Source: Schaalia dentiphila ATCC 17982 (GTDB lineage Bacteria; Actinomycetota; Actinomycetes; Actinomycetales; Actinomycetaceae). Taken from it: a DNA stretch of 64,000 bases. Made by a program: the position numbers and the translations under genes. A model generated the notes under the pieces. It had not been told where the DNA came from, searched no databases, and saw only the letters and a program-made list of their open reading frames with translations. Positions 51,931-61,856 of the stretch are shown here, one piece after another. The DNA is taken from NCBI RefSeq assembly GCF_000154225.1, contig NZ_DS264586.1, positions 2,138,527 to 2,202,526 on the forward strand, in the 5' to 3' direction. How positions within the stretch are numbered: the first letter of the stretch is position 1; each line of letters opens with the position of its first letter.

Positions 51931-54777
51931 TCAGCGGCGGCGACGCTTCTTAGCGGCAGCGCGACGCTCCGCGCGGTTACCGCTCGACGAGGACGCGGCC
52001 GACTCGGTGCCCTCAGCGGAGCTGTAGCTCACGCGGCTCGGCGCCTTCGCGCGACCCACGTTGCCCATCACCGAACGGGCGTGAGCAACGGCCGTGCGCG
52101 CGGCCGCGGAGGCCGCAGACTCGGCGGCGGCAACGTCCTCGACGCTGGGCTCAGAAGAGGACGACGAGGCATCCTCCTGCGCGGGAGCGACGCTGGCGGC
52201 GGCGATCGAACCACCGGCCTCCTCCTCGGCGGTGGCCAGGGCGCGCTCGAACTGCTTGGCGTAGGAGAACACCTGCTGGACTGACTCCTCGCGGATGCGC
52301 TCGACCATCGCCTGGAACATCTGGGCCCCCTCGTCCTTGTACTCGACGAGCGGGTCACGCTGCCCCATCGCGCGCAGGCCGATGCCTTCCTTCAGGTAGT
52401 CCATCTCGTAGAGGTGCTCGCGCCACAGGCGGTCCACCACGGAGATGACAACGCGACGCTCGAGGGTACGAATGGGCTCATCGCCCAGCTGCGCCTGCGC
52501 CAGCGGGTTGGCGTTCAGGCGGTCCTCGGTGTCCGCGTAGACGGCGTGGATGTCGCCGACCAGCTCGGTCACCAGATCGTCGCGCACGAGGGACGCAGCA
52601 CCACCGTGCTCCTCCTCGACCTCTTCGATCGTGACCGACGGCGGGTAGTAGGCGCGCAGGTGCTCCCACAGGGTGGGCAGATCCCACTCGTCCACGGGCT
52701 TGTCGGCGATCGCTTCGTCGACAAGGCCGGTCACGAGGGACTCCATGAACGCGCGCATCTGCGGGCCCATGTCCTCGCCCTCGAGTACCTTGCGGCGTTC
52801 GGCGTAGATCGTCTCACGCTGACCCGTCATGACGTCGTCGTACTTCAGGACGTTCTTACGGATCTCGAAGTTGCGGGCTTCCACCTGGCGCTGGGCCGAC
52901 GCGATCGAACGCGACACCATGCGGTTCTCCAGCGGCATGTCCTCCGGGTAGGCACCCGAGGCCATGATGCGCTGCGCCATGCCCGAGTTGAATAGGCGCA
53001 TCAGATCGTCTTCCATCGACAGGTAGAATCGGGACTCGCCCGGGTCACCCTGACGGCCGGAGCGTCCGCGCAGCTGGTTGTCGATACGACGCGACTCGTG
53101 GCGCTCCGAACCGAGCACGTACAGGCCGCCCAGCTCGCGCACCTCCTCGCGCTCGGCCTCGACGGCCTCTTCCGCGGCCGCGAGAGCCTTGGGCCACGCC
53201 TCGCGGTACTCCTCCGGGTTCTCCTTCGGGTCGAGGCCCTCGGCAGCCAGGTTCGCCTGGGCGAGGAACTCCGAGTTACCACCCAGCATGATGTCGGTAC
53301 CACGGCCGGCCATGTTCGTGGCCACCGTGACCGCGCCCTTGCGGCCGGCCATCGCGACGATGGCGGCTTCGCGGGCGTGTTGCTTGGCGTTGAGCACCTG
53401 GTGCGGAATGTGCTTCTTCTTGAGCATCTGGGAAAGCAGCTCGGACTTTTCCACCGAAGCGGTACCGATGAGGACCGGCTGGCCGGCCTCGTGACGCGCC
53501 ACGACGTCCTCGATGATCGCGTTCAGTTTGCCCTTCTCCGTCGGATAGACGAGGTCGGACTGATCCTTGCGGATCATCGGCTTGTTTGTGGGGATCGGGA
53601 TGACGTCGATCTTGTAGGTCGAGTGGAACTCCGCGGCCTCGGTCTCAGCCGTACCGGTCATGCCGGAACGCGAGCCCTCGGGGTACAGACGGAAGTAGTT
53701 CTGCAGCGTGATCGTAGCGAGCGTCTGGTTCTCGGCCTTGATCTCCACGCCTTCCTTGGCCTCGATCGCCTGGTGCATGCCGTCGTTGTAGCGGCGGCCC
53801 GGCAGGACACGGCCCGTGTGCTCGTCAACGATGAGAACCTCGCCGCCGTCCACGATGTAGTCGCGGTCCTTAAAGAACAGCTCCTTGGCGCGGATCGCGT
53901 TGTTGAGGAAGCCGATCAGAGGGGTGTTCGCCGCCTCGTAGAGGTTCTCAACGCCCAGCTGGTCCTCGACCTTGTCGATGCCCGGCTCCAGGATGCCGAC
54001 GGTCTTCTTCTTTTCGTCGACCTCGTAGTCCTCGTCGCGCTTCAGCAGGCGCGCGATGCGGGCGAACTCCACGTACCAGCGGTTCAGGTCACCGTCAGCG
54101 GGACCCGAAATGATGAGGGGGGTACGGGCCTCATCGATGAGGATCGAGTCAACCTCGTCGACGATGACGAAGGCATGGCCACGCTGGACCAAATCCTCGG
54201 GCACCTGCGCCATGTTGTCGCGCAGGTAGTCGAAGCCAAACTCGTTGTTCGTACCGTAGGTGATGTCGCAGGCGTACATCTCGCGGCGCTCAGCAGGCGT
54301 CTGCCCCACGAGGATACAACCGCAAGTCAGGCCCAGGAAGTTGTAGACGCGGCTCATGATGTCCGACTGGTACTTCGCCAGGTAGTCGTTGACCGTCACA
54401 ACGTGCACACCCTTGCCGGTCAGCGCGCGCAGGTACGAGGGCATCGTGGCGACCAGGGTCTTGCCTTCACCGGTCTTCATTTCGGCGATCTTGCCCTGGT
54501 GCAGGGCAATGCCACCCATGACCTGCACGTGGAAGGGACGCATGCGCAGGATTCGCCACGAGGCCTCACGGACCGTCGCAAACGCCTCGACCAGGATGTC
54601 GTCCAGGGTCTCGCCATCCTCAAGGCGATCCTTGAACTCCTGAGTCTTAGCCTGCAGCTCCTCGTCCGTCAGAGCCTCAAAATCCTCCTGCAAGGCATCA
54701 ACCTGCGACGCAAGCCGATCCAGCTTGCGCAGCATACGCCCTTCGCCAGCGCGAAGGATCTTGTCAATAATCGACAC
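51931..54777 (-). CDS. secA: Preprotein translocase ATPase SecA
   Basis: 948 residues from GTG 54777 with AGGAG 6 nt upstream. It drives export of unfolded preproteins through SecYEG. Walker A is T-G-E-G-K-T near residue 105, DEAD is [11 protein letters not shown] near 210, followed by the preprotein cross-linking, second nucleotide-binding ([11 protein letters not shown]) and helical scaffold domains. The C-terminal tail is Ser/Ala rich and ends in a basic R-R-R-R; the Cys-rich zinc tail of E. coli SecA is absent, as in other actinobacterial SecA1. The secreted subtilisins and lipoprotein LpqB here depend on it. Confidence 0.97.
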   Translation of the reverse strand: MSIIDKILRAGEGRMLRKLDRLASQVDALQEDFEALTDEELQAKTQEFKDRLEDGETLDDILVEAFATVREASWRILRMRPFHVQVMGGIALHQGKIAEMKTGEGKTLVATMPSYLRALTGKGVHVVTVNDYLAKYQSDIMSRVYNFLGLTCGCILVGQTPAERREMYACDITYGTNNEFGFDYLRDNMAQVPEDLVQRGHAFVIVDEVDSILIDEARTPLIISGPADGDLNRWYVEFARIARLLKRDEDYEVDEKKKTVGILEPGIDKVEDQLGVENLYEAANTPLIGFLNNAIRAKELFFKDRDYIVDGGEVLIVDEHTGRVLPGRRYNDGMHQAIEAKEGVEIKAENQTLATITLQNYFRLYPEGSRSGMTGTAETEAAEFHSTYKIDVIPIPTNKPMIRKDQSDLVYPTEKGKLNAIIEDVVARHEAGQPVLIGTASVEKSELLSQMLKKKHIPHQVLNAKQHAREAAIVAMAGRKGAVTVATNMAGRGTDIMLGGNSEFLAQANLAAEGLDPKENPEEYREAWPKALAAAEEAVEAEREEVRELGGLYVLGSERHESRRIDNQLRGRSGRQGDPGESRFYLSMEDDLMRLFNSGMAQRIMASGAYPEDMPLENRMVSRSIASAQRQVEARNFEIRKNVLKYDDVMTGQRETIYAERRKVLEGEDMGPQMRAFMESLVTGLVDEAIADKPVDEWDLPTLWEHLRAYYPPSVTIEEVEEEHGGAASLVRDDLVTELVGDIHAVYADTEDRLNANPLAQAQLGDEPIRTLERRVVISVVDRLWREHLYEMDYLKEGIGLRAMGQRDPLVEYKDEGAQMFQAMVERIREESVQQVFSYAKQFERALATAEEEAGGSIAAASVAPAQEDASSSSSEPSVEDVAAAESAASAAARTAVAHARSVMGNVGRAKAPSRVSYSSAEGTESAASSSSGNRAERRAAAKKRRRR

Positions 54778-54916
54778 GAATAGCTCCTGACGTTAATCGC
54801 CCGCCCCCTTGTAGAGCAGACAGTCAAATCCACCCATTAGTTTACGAACTAACTGCCCAAAGTGGAAACGCCCGCGCGAACTATGGACGTATTTAACGCT
54901 CACAGCGCACACGGGA

Positions 54917-54943
54917 GCGCCCCGGGCATGGTGCCCGGGGCGC
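54917..54943 (-). terminator. Strong hairpin terminator after hpf
   Basis: GCGCCCCGGGCA (54917-54928), loop TGG, TGCCCGGGGCGC (54932-54943), just past the hpf stop codon. Confidence 0.75.
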
Positions 54944-54959
54944 CGCGGTCCTTTAACCG

Positions 54960-55604
54960 TCAGATTGTCGTGTTCAAGCGAAGCACGCCATACGTCCACC
55001 CGTGGCGGTGGTAGACGACGCACGGCTGGTTCGTGTCCTTGTCGACGAAGAGGAAGAAGGGGTGGCCAACCATCATCATCTGATCCAGGGCCTCATCCAC
55101 GCTCATCGGCGGGGCCTCGTGCACCTTCTGACGGACAATGATCGGGGTATCACCCCACTGTTCCTCACGGGCCTCTCCGACCTTCAGGTCCTCAGCGCTG
55201 CGCAGCGGCTTGGGAGCCTCGGGTTCGAATGTGGCTGTCTCTTCGACGACGGGAGCTTCGAGGATTTCGGCTTCGGCCAGGTCGCGCGGGTACCGACGAC
55301 GGTGGTCCTTCACGCGATCACGCAGACGGCGCAGGCGCTCGTAGAGCTTGCCGGCGGCGATATCGACGGCCGCGTAGCGATCAGCGGACTGAGCCTCAGC
55401 GCGAATGATCGGGCCCTTACCGTAAACGGTCAGTTCGATGCGCTCGGCAGTGTCGGCCTGGCGGGGGTTACGTTCGTGAGTCAGCTCCACATCGACGCGC
55501 TGAGCGCGGGGGTAGAACTGAGTGATCTTCGAAACCTTCTCCTCCACGTATTCCCGGAAATTCGGGTGAATCTCGGCATTACGTGCGACGACGGTGATGT
55601 CCAT
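54960..55604 (-). CDS. hpf: Long-form ribosome hibernation promoting factor
   Basis: 214 residues from ATG 55604 with GGAGG 6 nt upstream. The N-terminal domain (1-100) contains V-E-E-K-V-S-K-I and D-V-E-L-T-H-E-R-N; the C-terminal domain (about 155-214) contains P-M-S-V-D-E-A-L-D-Q-M-M-M and G-H-P-F-F-L-F. Long-form HPF dimerises and joins two 70S ribosomes into an inactive 100S pair in resting cells. Full length. It lies between comF and secA, as in many actinobacteria. Confidence 0.95.
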   Translation of the reverse strand: MDITVVARNAEIHPNFREYVEEKVSKITQFYPRAQRVDVELTHERNPRQADTAERIELTVYGKGPIIRAEAQSADRYAAVDIAAGKLYERLRRLRDRVKDHRRRYPRDLAEAEILEAPVVEETATFEPEAPKPLRSAEDLKVGEAREEQWGDTPIIVRQKVHEAPPMSVDEALDQMMMVGHPFFLFVDKDTNQPCVVYHRHGWTYGVLRLNTTI

Positions 55605-55778
55605 GTGTTTCCTCCATGGTGTGCGGCGGGCATCGTTGCCCGCAGGTGGGGATTGTTCGGTGCTCACTGCCCGAACCGTGGTCTGAGCTATCACCTCCCG
55701 CACTGACGTGAGGAGCGTCCCTGCTGCTCACGCTATCGAAAGTCAGTACGCACATCATACCCCAGCCGGTGACCTGCG

Positions 55779-56531
55779 TCATGAGATAAGCCCGGGTCGA
55801 CACAGAGTCACAACCGCGTCGAGACGGCCCAACACACGCTCCATTTCCCGAACCGTCGCGCCCGTCGTCACCACGTCATCCACCGCAACAACACGCACGC
55901 CAGGCCTCGGGACCGCGAGCGCACGCATCGACCCCATGCGCCCCATCGTACGCTGTGCCCCGGCCTTGCCCGACTGGGAGGTCGCGCCCACGCGCAGCCG
56001 CACAGCGTCCACCACCCGAACGCGCACGCGCACGCCAGGAGGCGCGCCTGCCGCCAGAGCTCGGGCAACAGCGCGCGCCAACGGCAGCGCCACCTGCCTA
56101 CCCCGCAGGCGCCTCTTCCACGAAGAGGGCGCGGGCACCACCCACACATCCACCGCTCCCCCGGTGAACGAAGCCCTCCCCTCCAACGCGCCCACAGCGG
56201 CGGCGGGCGACCCAGCCACGCCCAGCACCCCACCCAGCGCGGTGCCGAGGCAGGCCCCGGCCTCGTCGAGAAAATCGGTGACGTCCGTACGCGCGGAGTG
56301 CTTGGCGGCAAGGACGATGCGTCGCAGCGGCCCGTCGTAGTCCCCTATGGCCACCAGGGGAAGGGGGCCTCGCACGCCCTCAAGGGAGGCCACGTGCGCG
56401 GGGCAGCCAGCCAGGGAGCGGCATGACGGGCACAGGACCTCGTCCCAGGCGCGACACCCGGCGCATTGCACGGGAAGGAGCGCGCCGACCAGCCCCCGCA
56501 TCAGGCCCCGGACTCCGCTCCCGCCCACCAC
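55779..56531 (-). CDS. ComF-family phosphoribosyltransferase-like protein
   Basis: 250 residues if GTG 56531 is used; ATG 56501 is an alternative. A four-Cys zinc motif opens the protein (C-A-G-C ... C-P-S-C). The PRPP-binding loop is V-V-A-V-D-D-V-V-T-T-G-A-T near residue 220. In competent bacteria ComF helps uptake of single-stranded DNA at the inner membrane. The gene follows lpqB in the mtr operon, the usual actinobacterial position, so presence alone does not prove competence. Confidence 0.88.
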   Translation of the reverse strand: MVGGSGVRGLMRGLVGALLPVQCAGCRAWDEVLCPSCRSLAGCPAHVASLEGVRGPLPLVAIGDYDGPLRRIVLAAKHSARTDVTDFLDEAGACLGTALGGVLGVAGSPAAAVGALEGRASFTGGAVDVWVVPAPSSWKRRLRGRQVALPLARAVARALAAGAPPGVRVRVRVVDAVRLRVGATSQSGKAGAQRTMGRMGSMRALAVPRPGVRVVAVDDVVTTGATVREMERVLGRLDAVVTLCRPGLIS

Positions 56532-56536
56532 GGTTC

Positions 56537-58183
56537 CTACCCCGCGTATCGGGCGGAGGTGAGCGACTCGGGGGCGTTTTGCCACAGCGCGCCCGAGCGG
56601 ATGAGCACCTGCGCCTTGCCGGCGGCATCGGTACCCGAGATGACCACCACGGAGGAGGACCCACCGGCGCTCATCGATGTCACGCGAATCGGGAGGGACA
56701 CGTTCGAGGGCAGACCGCCGAGGGGCAGCGTGACCAGCTGGTCGTCCTCACCGGTCGTGCGCACAACGAGCACGAAGCCCGTCGATGTCGTCCATGATGC
56801 GTCGACAACCTGGCCGTGTTCAAGGGGGATCTGTTCGAGGGAGCGGATCGCCAGCGGGCGCCCGGAGGCATCGCGTTCGACGACACCGACCCACGCGCTC
56901 GCCTCGCTTCCGCGCAGGACGAGGGCGCGCGTGCCGTCGGGAGAGATGCGCACCGCGTGGATCTCCCCGGCGCTCTCGGACTCCACGCTCACGCTGAACG
57001 CGCCATCGACTCCCCCGCCGACGCTCACCGACGAGGCCGTGGCAGGACCCCACACCCATCCGAAGCGGTCCACCGACGGGCCGAGAGGCGCCTGTCCAGG
57101 CAGGAATGCGACCGATGTTCCGCCGCGATGCGCGTACACACCGTCGGTACCGCTCCAGGCAACCAGCGAGGGGTCAACGGGCGAGACTGTCGGGTTGGAG
57201 GCATCGGTGGTGCTGGTCAGGCTCGTCAGCCCCGACGATGACACGATCCCCACCCCGTCGGGGCCCGCCCCCACGAGAGTATCGAGAGAGTATGTCGGGG
57301 GCACCGGGATCCCCTGAGCATCCAGCACGTCACCGGACAAAGAGACGCTCACCTGCGACACGTCCGCCACCTGGGTGAGGGTACGGGTGAGCTCCCACGC
57401 GAGGTTCGCACGCGCCCCCTCGGTCGCGGGCACCACCGCGTTCAGTTCCACGCGCGCCACCCCGTCGACGACGTCGAGTCCCTGGGAGGGCACGGTCGTG
57501 CCCGCCGGGATAGCGTTCGCCGTGACCGGCTCGAGAGATTGACGCGGCCCTTCGACGAGGCCCGCGAGCAGATGGGAGGCTAGGCGTCGCGACGGGTACC
57601 AGCGAGGATCGGCGACCAGGTCCCCGCCCTCTGTCGTTGGGAAGTAGAGATTGGCGAGCGAGAACGACGCCGTGAAAGACGCCCGGCTCATGAGGACCAT
57701 GTTCTCGGGGCTGTTGATGCGCCACTGTCCGTCTTCGCGCACGAGGCTGAAGGTGCGCGTCACGGTCGAGGCAGCCACGCGGGTCAGCACGCCCGACGCG
57801 TCGATGCTGGCCACACCGAGCACGGAGACCGTCACGTCCACCTCGGAGCCGTTCTCGGATCCGGCGGTGACCGCGGGGGCCGCGTCCGTGTCGTAGATGA
57901 GGATTTCCATCTCCGGCTGCCACGAACGCGCCGACGTTGCGCTCAGGAACAGGCGCGCGGTCGCGTAGTCGTCCTGGGGGCCGGCGGCACACGCCAGCAG
58001 GAAATCGCTCACCAGGGTCGCGGCGTCCGCCCCGTCGGAGGGGCCCTCCGCGGAAAACTGGATGCCGCTGCCGTCCCGAGCTGACACGTCGAAGGGCGCG
58101 GGTGCCGAGGAGGTGGGCAGGGAGGTACATCCCGCGAGGGCCAGGCAGGCGGCCACGGCGAGTAGCATCGGGCGGCGTCTCAT
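56537..58183 (-). CDS. lpqB: Lipoprotein LpqB (MtrAB accessory)
   Basis: 548 residues from ATG 58183, overlapping mtrB by 4 nt. A lipoprotein signal ends in L-A-G-Cys19. A GerMN domain lies near 190-300 (L-L-A-G-L-V-E-G-P ... V-E-L-N-A-V-V), followed by a beta-propeller-like C-terminal half (S-P-D-G-T-R-A-L-V-L). In mycobacteria and streptomycetes LpqB binds MtrB outside the membrane and tunes its signalling. Full length and in the expected place. Confidence 0.93.
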   Translation of the reverse strand: MRRRPMLLAVAACLALAGCTSLPTSSAPAPFDVSARDGSGIQFSAEGPSDGADAATLVSDFLLACAAGPQDDYATARLFLSATSARSWQPEMEILIYDTDAAPAVTAGSENGSEVDVTVSVLGVASIDASGVLTRVAASTVTRTFSLVREDGQWRINSPENMVLMSRASFTASFSLANLYFPTTEGGDLVADPRWYPSRRLASHLLAGLVEGPRQSLEPVTANAIPAGTTVPSQGLDVVDGVARVELNAVVPATEGARANLAWELTRTLTQVADVSQVSVSLSGDVLDAQGIPVPPTYSLDTLVGAGPDGVGIVSSSGLTSLTSTTDASNPTVSPVDPSLVAWSGTDGVYAHRGGTSVAFLPGQAPLGPSVDRFGWVWGPATASSVSVGGGVDGAFSVSVESESAGEIHAVRISPDGTRALVLRGSEASAWVGVVERDASGRPLAIRSLEQIPLEHGQVVDASWTTSTGFVLVVRTTGEDDQLVTLPLGGLPSNVSLPIRVTSMSAGGSSSVVVISGTDAAGKAQVLIRSGALWQNAPESLTSARYAG

Positions 58184-59799
58184 TCGTCCTCCCACAGGGC
58201 AAGGGGGCGGCTAACGATCTCTTCGCCGGCGCGCTTGGGCAGGGTCATCAGGAAGGACGCGCCACGACCGGGTTCTCCGTACGCCTGCAGGCGTCCTCCG
58301 TGGATGGCGACATCCTCAGTTGCGATCGCGAGGCCGAGGCCAGTACCGCCAGTCGTGCGGGCGCGGGCGGTGTCGGCACGGTAGAAGCGGTCAAAGACGT
58401 GGTCGGCGACCTCCTGGGTCATGCCCACCCCGCGGTCGCGCACGCGGCATGCGACGTCGGTCTCGGTCGCGGCGAGCGTGATCGTCACGGGCGTGCCGTC
58501 GGCATGCTCGATCGCGTTGACGACGAGGTTACGGATGACGCGCTCGATACGGCGTTCATCAATCTCGGCCGCGACTCTGCCCTGCGCCACGATCCCGACG
58601 CTCACGTTCTGTCGCTGTGCGAGCTCCGCACAGCCTTCGACGACGCGCAGGGCGATCGGTCGCAGGTCGCGGTCCTCGGCGTCCAGCAGGGCACTGGCAG
58701 CGTCGTAGCGGGAGATCTCCAGCAGGTCCGCGAGCATCTGCTCCATGCGTTCGGTCTGGTCGTGCAGGAGCTCGGCGGATCGACGCGCGTGGGCCGGCAG
58801 TTCGTCCCGGTTGTCCCACACTATGTCCTCCGCCATGCGGATCGTCGTCAGCGGGGTGCGCAGCTCATGGGAGACATCGGAGACGAAGCGCTGCTGGAGC
58901 TTGGCGAGCTCGTCGTAGCGCGAGATCGTCTCCTGGAGCGAGGAGGTCATCGCATTGAAGGCGTGCCCGAGGTCGGCCATCTCGTCGTCCCCATGCACAT
59001 CCACGCGCACGTCGAGGTCTCCCTTTGACGCCTTTGTCGCAGCTTGCGCGGTCACTCGCACGGGCAGGAGGAGGCGATGCAGCAGCGCGAACACACCGAT
59101 CGGCAGGGCCACGATGATGGGAAGCGCGGAAAGGATGAGGACTCGCAGGACCACGTCGACCTGCGCCTGATCGGCGGATAGCGAGTAGAGAATGTAGAGC
59201 TCGTGCGTGCCCGCACGTGGCAGCTGCACCTGGGTGCCGACGAGAATTCCGGGGACTACCTTGTCGGAGTCGCTCGAGCGGATACCAACTGACTGCCACT
59301 GTGCGCCCCCACCCGAGACTGCGGTGCGCATCTGCGGAGTGATGAGTGCGCGCATCTGCTCATCCTCGATCTGGTTGATGCGCAGCGACGCCGTGGCTCC
59401 CTCCGAGCGCAGCAGCGCCACGTTCGTCGCACCCGCACCGGCCGCCGAGGCCTTGAGCGAGGCCAGCGCGCCGCGCGCGGACTCCTGAACCTGCGCGGGA
59501 GACGAGGCCGTGGATGAGGAGAACACGGATTGCGCGGATGAAAAGCGCAGGGACGCGTCAGCCAGGATTGCATCCTTGCGCGTCTCGAACATGGAGGTGC
59601 GCAGTTGGGAGGCGATAATCACCCCGAAAACGAGGAGGATGACGAGCGCGGCGGCCGTGATCGCCAGGGCGATGCGGGCGGACAGGGAATGCCGAATACG
59701 ACTGGCGAGGTGAGAGGAGGCCAGAAGGGACCACGGCCTCGACGATGCGACGGCACGCAGCAGATCCTTGAGCGCGTCCCTACGCCCCTGCGCCGGCAC
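58180..59799 (-). CDS. mtrB: Sensor histidine kinase MtrB
   Basis: 539 residues from GTG 59799, which overlaps mtrA by 20 nt; TTG 59808 is possible. Order: membrane segment (about 44-66), extracellular sensor region (70-215), second membrane segment (217-243), HAMP domain (243-297), dimerisation domain with phosphoacceptor His311 in V-S-H-E-L-R-T-P-L, then the ATPase with N-box, D-R-G-V-G-M and G-T-G-L-G-L. It phosphorylates MtrA and links cell-wall state to division and replication. Confidence 0.96.
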   Translation of the reverse strand: MPAQGRRDALKDLLRAVASSRPWSLLASSHLASRIRHSLSARIALAITAAALVILLVFGVIIASQLRTSMFETRKDAILADASLRFSSAQSVFSSSTASSPAQVQESARGALASLKASAAGAGATNVALLRSEGATASLRINQIEDEQMRALITPQMRTAVSGGGAQWQSVGIRSSDSDKVVPGILVGTQVQLPRAGTHELYILYSLSADQAQVDVVLRVLILSALPIIVALPIGVFALLHRLLLPVRVTAQAATKASKGDLDVRVDVHGDDEMADLGHAFNAMTSSLQETISRYDELAKLQQRFVSDVSHELRTPLTTIRMAEDIVWDNRDELPAHARRSAELLHDQTERMEQMLADLLEISRYDAASALLDAEDRDLRPIALRVVEGCAELAQRQNVSVGIVAQGRVAAEIDERRIERVIRNLVVNAIEHADGTPVTITLAATETDVACRVRDRGVGMTQEVADHVFDRFYRADTARARTTGGTGLGLAIATEDVAIHGGRLQAYGEPGRGASFLMTLPKRAGEEIVSRPLALWEDE

Positions 59800-60463
59800 G
59801 GTACCCAACCCCGCGGACTGTTACGACCAGCTCGGGACGCTCCGGGTCGCGTTCGATCTTGGAGCGCAGGCGCTGCACGTGGACGTTGACGAGCCTGGTG
59901 TCAGCGGCATGACGGTAGCCCCACACCTGCTCGAGGAGTTCCTCGCGCGAGAACACCTTCCAGGGCGAGCGCGCCAGGGTCACCAGCAAATCAAATTCCA
60001 GAGGAGTCAGCGCAATGACGCGCCCCTCACGCTTGACGATGTGGCCGGCAACGTCGATCGACAGGTCCTGGAGGGACAGGCCCTCATCTGCCTGCGAGTC
60101 CTCACGGCCCCGCAGCCGCGCGCGCACGCGCGCCACGAGTTCCTTGGGCTTGAAGGGCTTGGGAACATAATCGTCGGCACCGGCCTCGAGACCCGTCACG
60201 ACATCAGAGGTATCGGAACGGGCGGTCAACATAACGATCGGAGCATCCGAGACACGACGGATCGCGCGGCACACGTCAAAGCCGTCCATGCCGGGTAGCA
60301 TGACATCCAGGAGGACCAGGTCCGGATTGTGCTCTTGAAATTGAGTCAACGCAGCGGATCCGTCGGCACAGAAGACGACCTCATAGCCCTCGTTCTGGAG
60401 GACAATGCCGATCATCTCAGCCAGGGCGACGTCGTCGTCGACGACGAGGATGCGCGAACTCAT
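59780..60463 (-). CDS. mtrA: Response regulator MtrA
   Basis: 227 residues from ATG 60463. Receiver domain with acidic pocket D10-D11 and phosphoacceptor Asp53 in V-L-L-D-V-M-L-P-G, then K-P-F near 103. The OmpR-type winged helix C-terminal domain ends V-V-T-V-R-G-V-G-Y. In mycobacteria MtrA controls oriC/dnaA, wall hydrolases and division genes. The start has no Shine-Dalgarno; three GTCACGA repeats abut it on the opposite side, suggesting leaderless translation and self-control. Confidence 0.96.
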   Translation of the reverse strand: MSSRILVVDDDVALAEMIGIVLQNEGYEVVFCADGSAALTQFQEHNPDLVLLDVMLPGMDGFDVCRAIRRVSDAPIVMLTARSDTSDVVTGLEAGADDYVPKPFKPKELVARVRARLRGREDSQADEGLSLQDLSIDVAGHIVKREGRVIALTPLEFDLLVTLARSPWKVFSREELLEQVWGYRHAADTRLVNVHVQRLRSKIERDPERPELVVTVRGVGYRAGAGA

Positions 60464-60492
60464 GTCACGATAGTGTCACGAAATCGTCACGA
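60464..60492 (-). promoter_or_regulatory. Triple direct repeat upstream of mtrA, candidate MtrA site
   Basis: GTCACGA occurs at 60464, 60475 and 60486, exactly 11 bp apart, directly upstream of the mtrA ATG. MtrA binds paired direct GTCACA-like repeats in mycobacteria. The position suggests autoregulation. Confidence 0.55.
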
Positions 60493-60605
60493 ACGCAGGA
60501 GACTCGCGCAGCCATCCCTCAATTTCTCTCCGAGACAAGGTTTCGCGCAAGTTGCGCATATGGCAGGATGGACACTGTAGAAGCACCATCAACACGGAGG
60601 CATCA

Positions 60606-61856
60606 ATGAGCTCCCCCTGGACCTCTCCCGATCCGTCCGCTCCCTACCAGGGATGGACGCCGCAGCCCGAGTCCGGCGCACCGACGCCCCAGCAGGGCTA
60701 CGGCGCACAGCAGGGCTACGGCGCACAGCAGGGATACACGGCCCCCCAGCCCGCCCAGGGATACGGAGCCCAGCAGGGCTACGCCGCGCCCCAGGCCCCC
60801 GCCTACGGCGCACAGCCCGCTTATGGCGCACAGCCTGGCTACAACGCCCAGCCCGGGGCATCCGGCTACTCCACCACCAACCGGTGGGGGTGGCAGTCCA
60901 AGCCCGGCATCATCCCCTTGCGTCCTCTCACGATCGGCGACCTGTTCAGCGGCGCCTTCGAGGCGATCCGTTCGAACCCGAAGGTTCTCTTCGGCTTCAC
61001 CGTCGTCATCATGCTGTTCGTGTCGCTCATTGCCAGTGTGTCGATCCTGCTCTCGGGCCTCGGATACGAGTCCGTCGCCAATACTGACTACGATCCCCAG
61101 GCACTCCACCAATCGATGACGGATCAGACCAACGTTCTCCTCCTGAGAATGATTTCGAACATGGTGCAATGGATCGCCACGTTCGCGGGCACGACCATCC
61201 TCACGGGCCTGCTGGCCTCGACTGTCTCACAGATGACGATCGGCAGGAATCTGACGTTGAGCGAGGCGTGGGCGATGACGCGCAAGCGACTCGGATCGCT
61301 CCTTGGCTCTTTCGCGTTGACCGCGGTCATCACGGCGGTCCCCATCATCCTCTGGATCGTCGCCGTCTTCGCCTCGCTCGCCGCACTGATGAGCGGCAAC
61401 GATGATTTGTGGTGGCTCGTGCTTGTCGCCTTCGCTGCTATTATCCCCATCTTTATCCTCGTGTATTTCTTCCAGATCAAGCTGCTGTTCGCTCCGATAT
61501 GCGCGGTGCTGGAGGAGATCGGTCCCGTCGCTTCGCTGAAGCGTTCCTGGTCGCTCGTCAAGGGTGAGTTCTGGCCGACTCTCGGCCGCTTCCTGCTGCT
61601 GAACCTCGCCGTCAGCTTCATCGGCGGATTCATCGGATTCGTCATCGGACTCATCGGCGGCCTGGTATCCGTCGCGGCGACGTCCGACCCCTCAAGCCCG
61701 GTCGGCTCTGCCATCGCCATATTCTTCGTTATGCTCGGCTCCTCGCTGTTGCTGCCGTTCTCTGCATCGTTCGAGACGCTCATGTACACGGATCTGCGTA
61801 TCCGTAAGGAGAACTTCGCCTCGGTCCTGGCTCAGGCAGGCGCTCAGCAGCAGTGA
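60606..61856 (+). CDS. Polytopic membrane protein with Gln/Tyr/Gly-rich repeat N-terminus
   Basis: 416 residues from ATG 60606 with GGAGG 6 nt upstream. Residues 15-90 are low complexity with about seven Q-G-Y-G-A-Q-type repeats. The remaining 310 residues hold about six hydrophobic segments and the motif P-L-x-I-G-D-L-F-S-G-A-F, which is typical of membrane domains annotated as glycerophosphodiesterase-type membrane regions (no enzyme domain here). It overlaps the next gene by 4 nt (GTGA) and heads the DUF4129-DUF4350-MoxR set. Divergent from mtrA. Confidence 0.75.
   Translation: MSSPWTSPDPSAPYQGWTPQPESGAPTPQQGYGAQQGYGAQQGYTAPQPAQGYGAQQGYAAPQAPAYGAQPAYGAQPGYNAQPGASGYSTTNRWGWQSKPGIIPLRPLTIGDLFSGAFEAIRSNPKVLFGFTVVIMLFVSLIASVSILLSGLGYESVANTDYDPQALHQSMTDQTNVLLLRMISNMVQWIATFAGTTILTGLLASTVSQMTIGRNLTLSEAWAMTRKRLGSLLGSFALTAVITAVPIILWIVAVFASLAALMSGNDDLWWLVLVAFAAIIPIFILVYFFQIKLLFAPICAVLEEIGPVASLKRSWSLVKGEFWPTLGRFLLLNLAVSFIGGFIGFVIGLIGGLVSVAATSDPSSPVGSAIAIFFVMLGSSLLLPFSASFETLMYTDLRIRKENFASVLAQAGAQQQ

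Noticed and set aside
53098-54783. A 561-codon open frame on the + strand
   Set aside because: Antisense shadow of secA.
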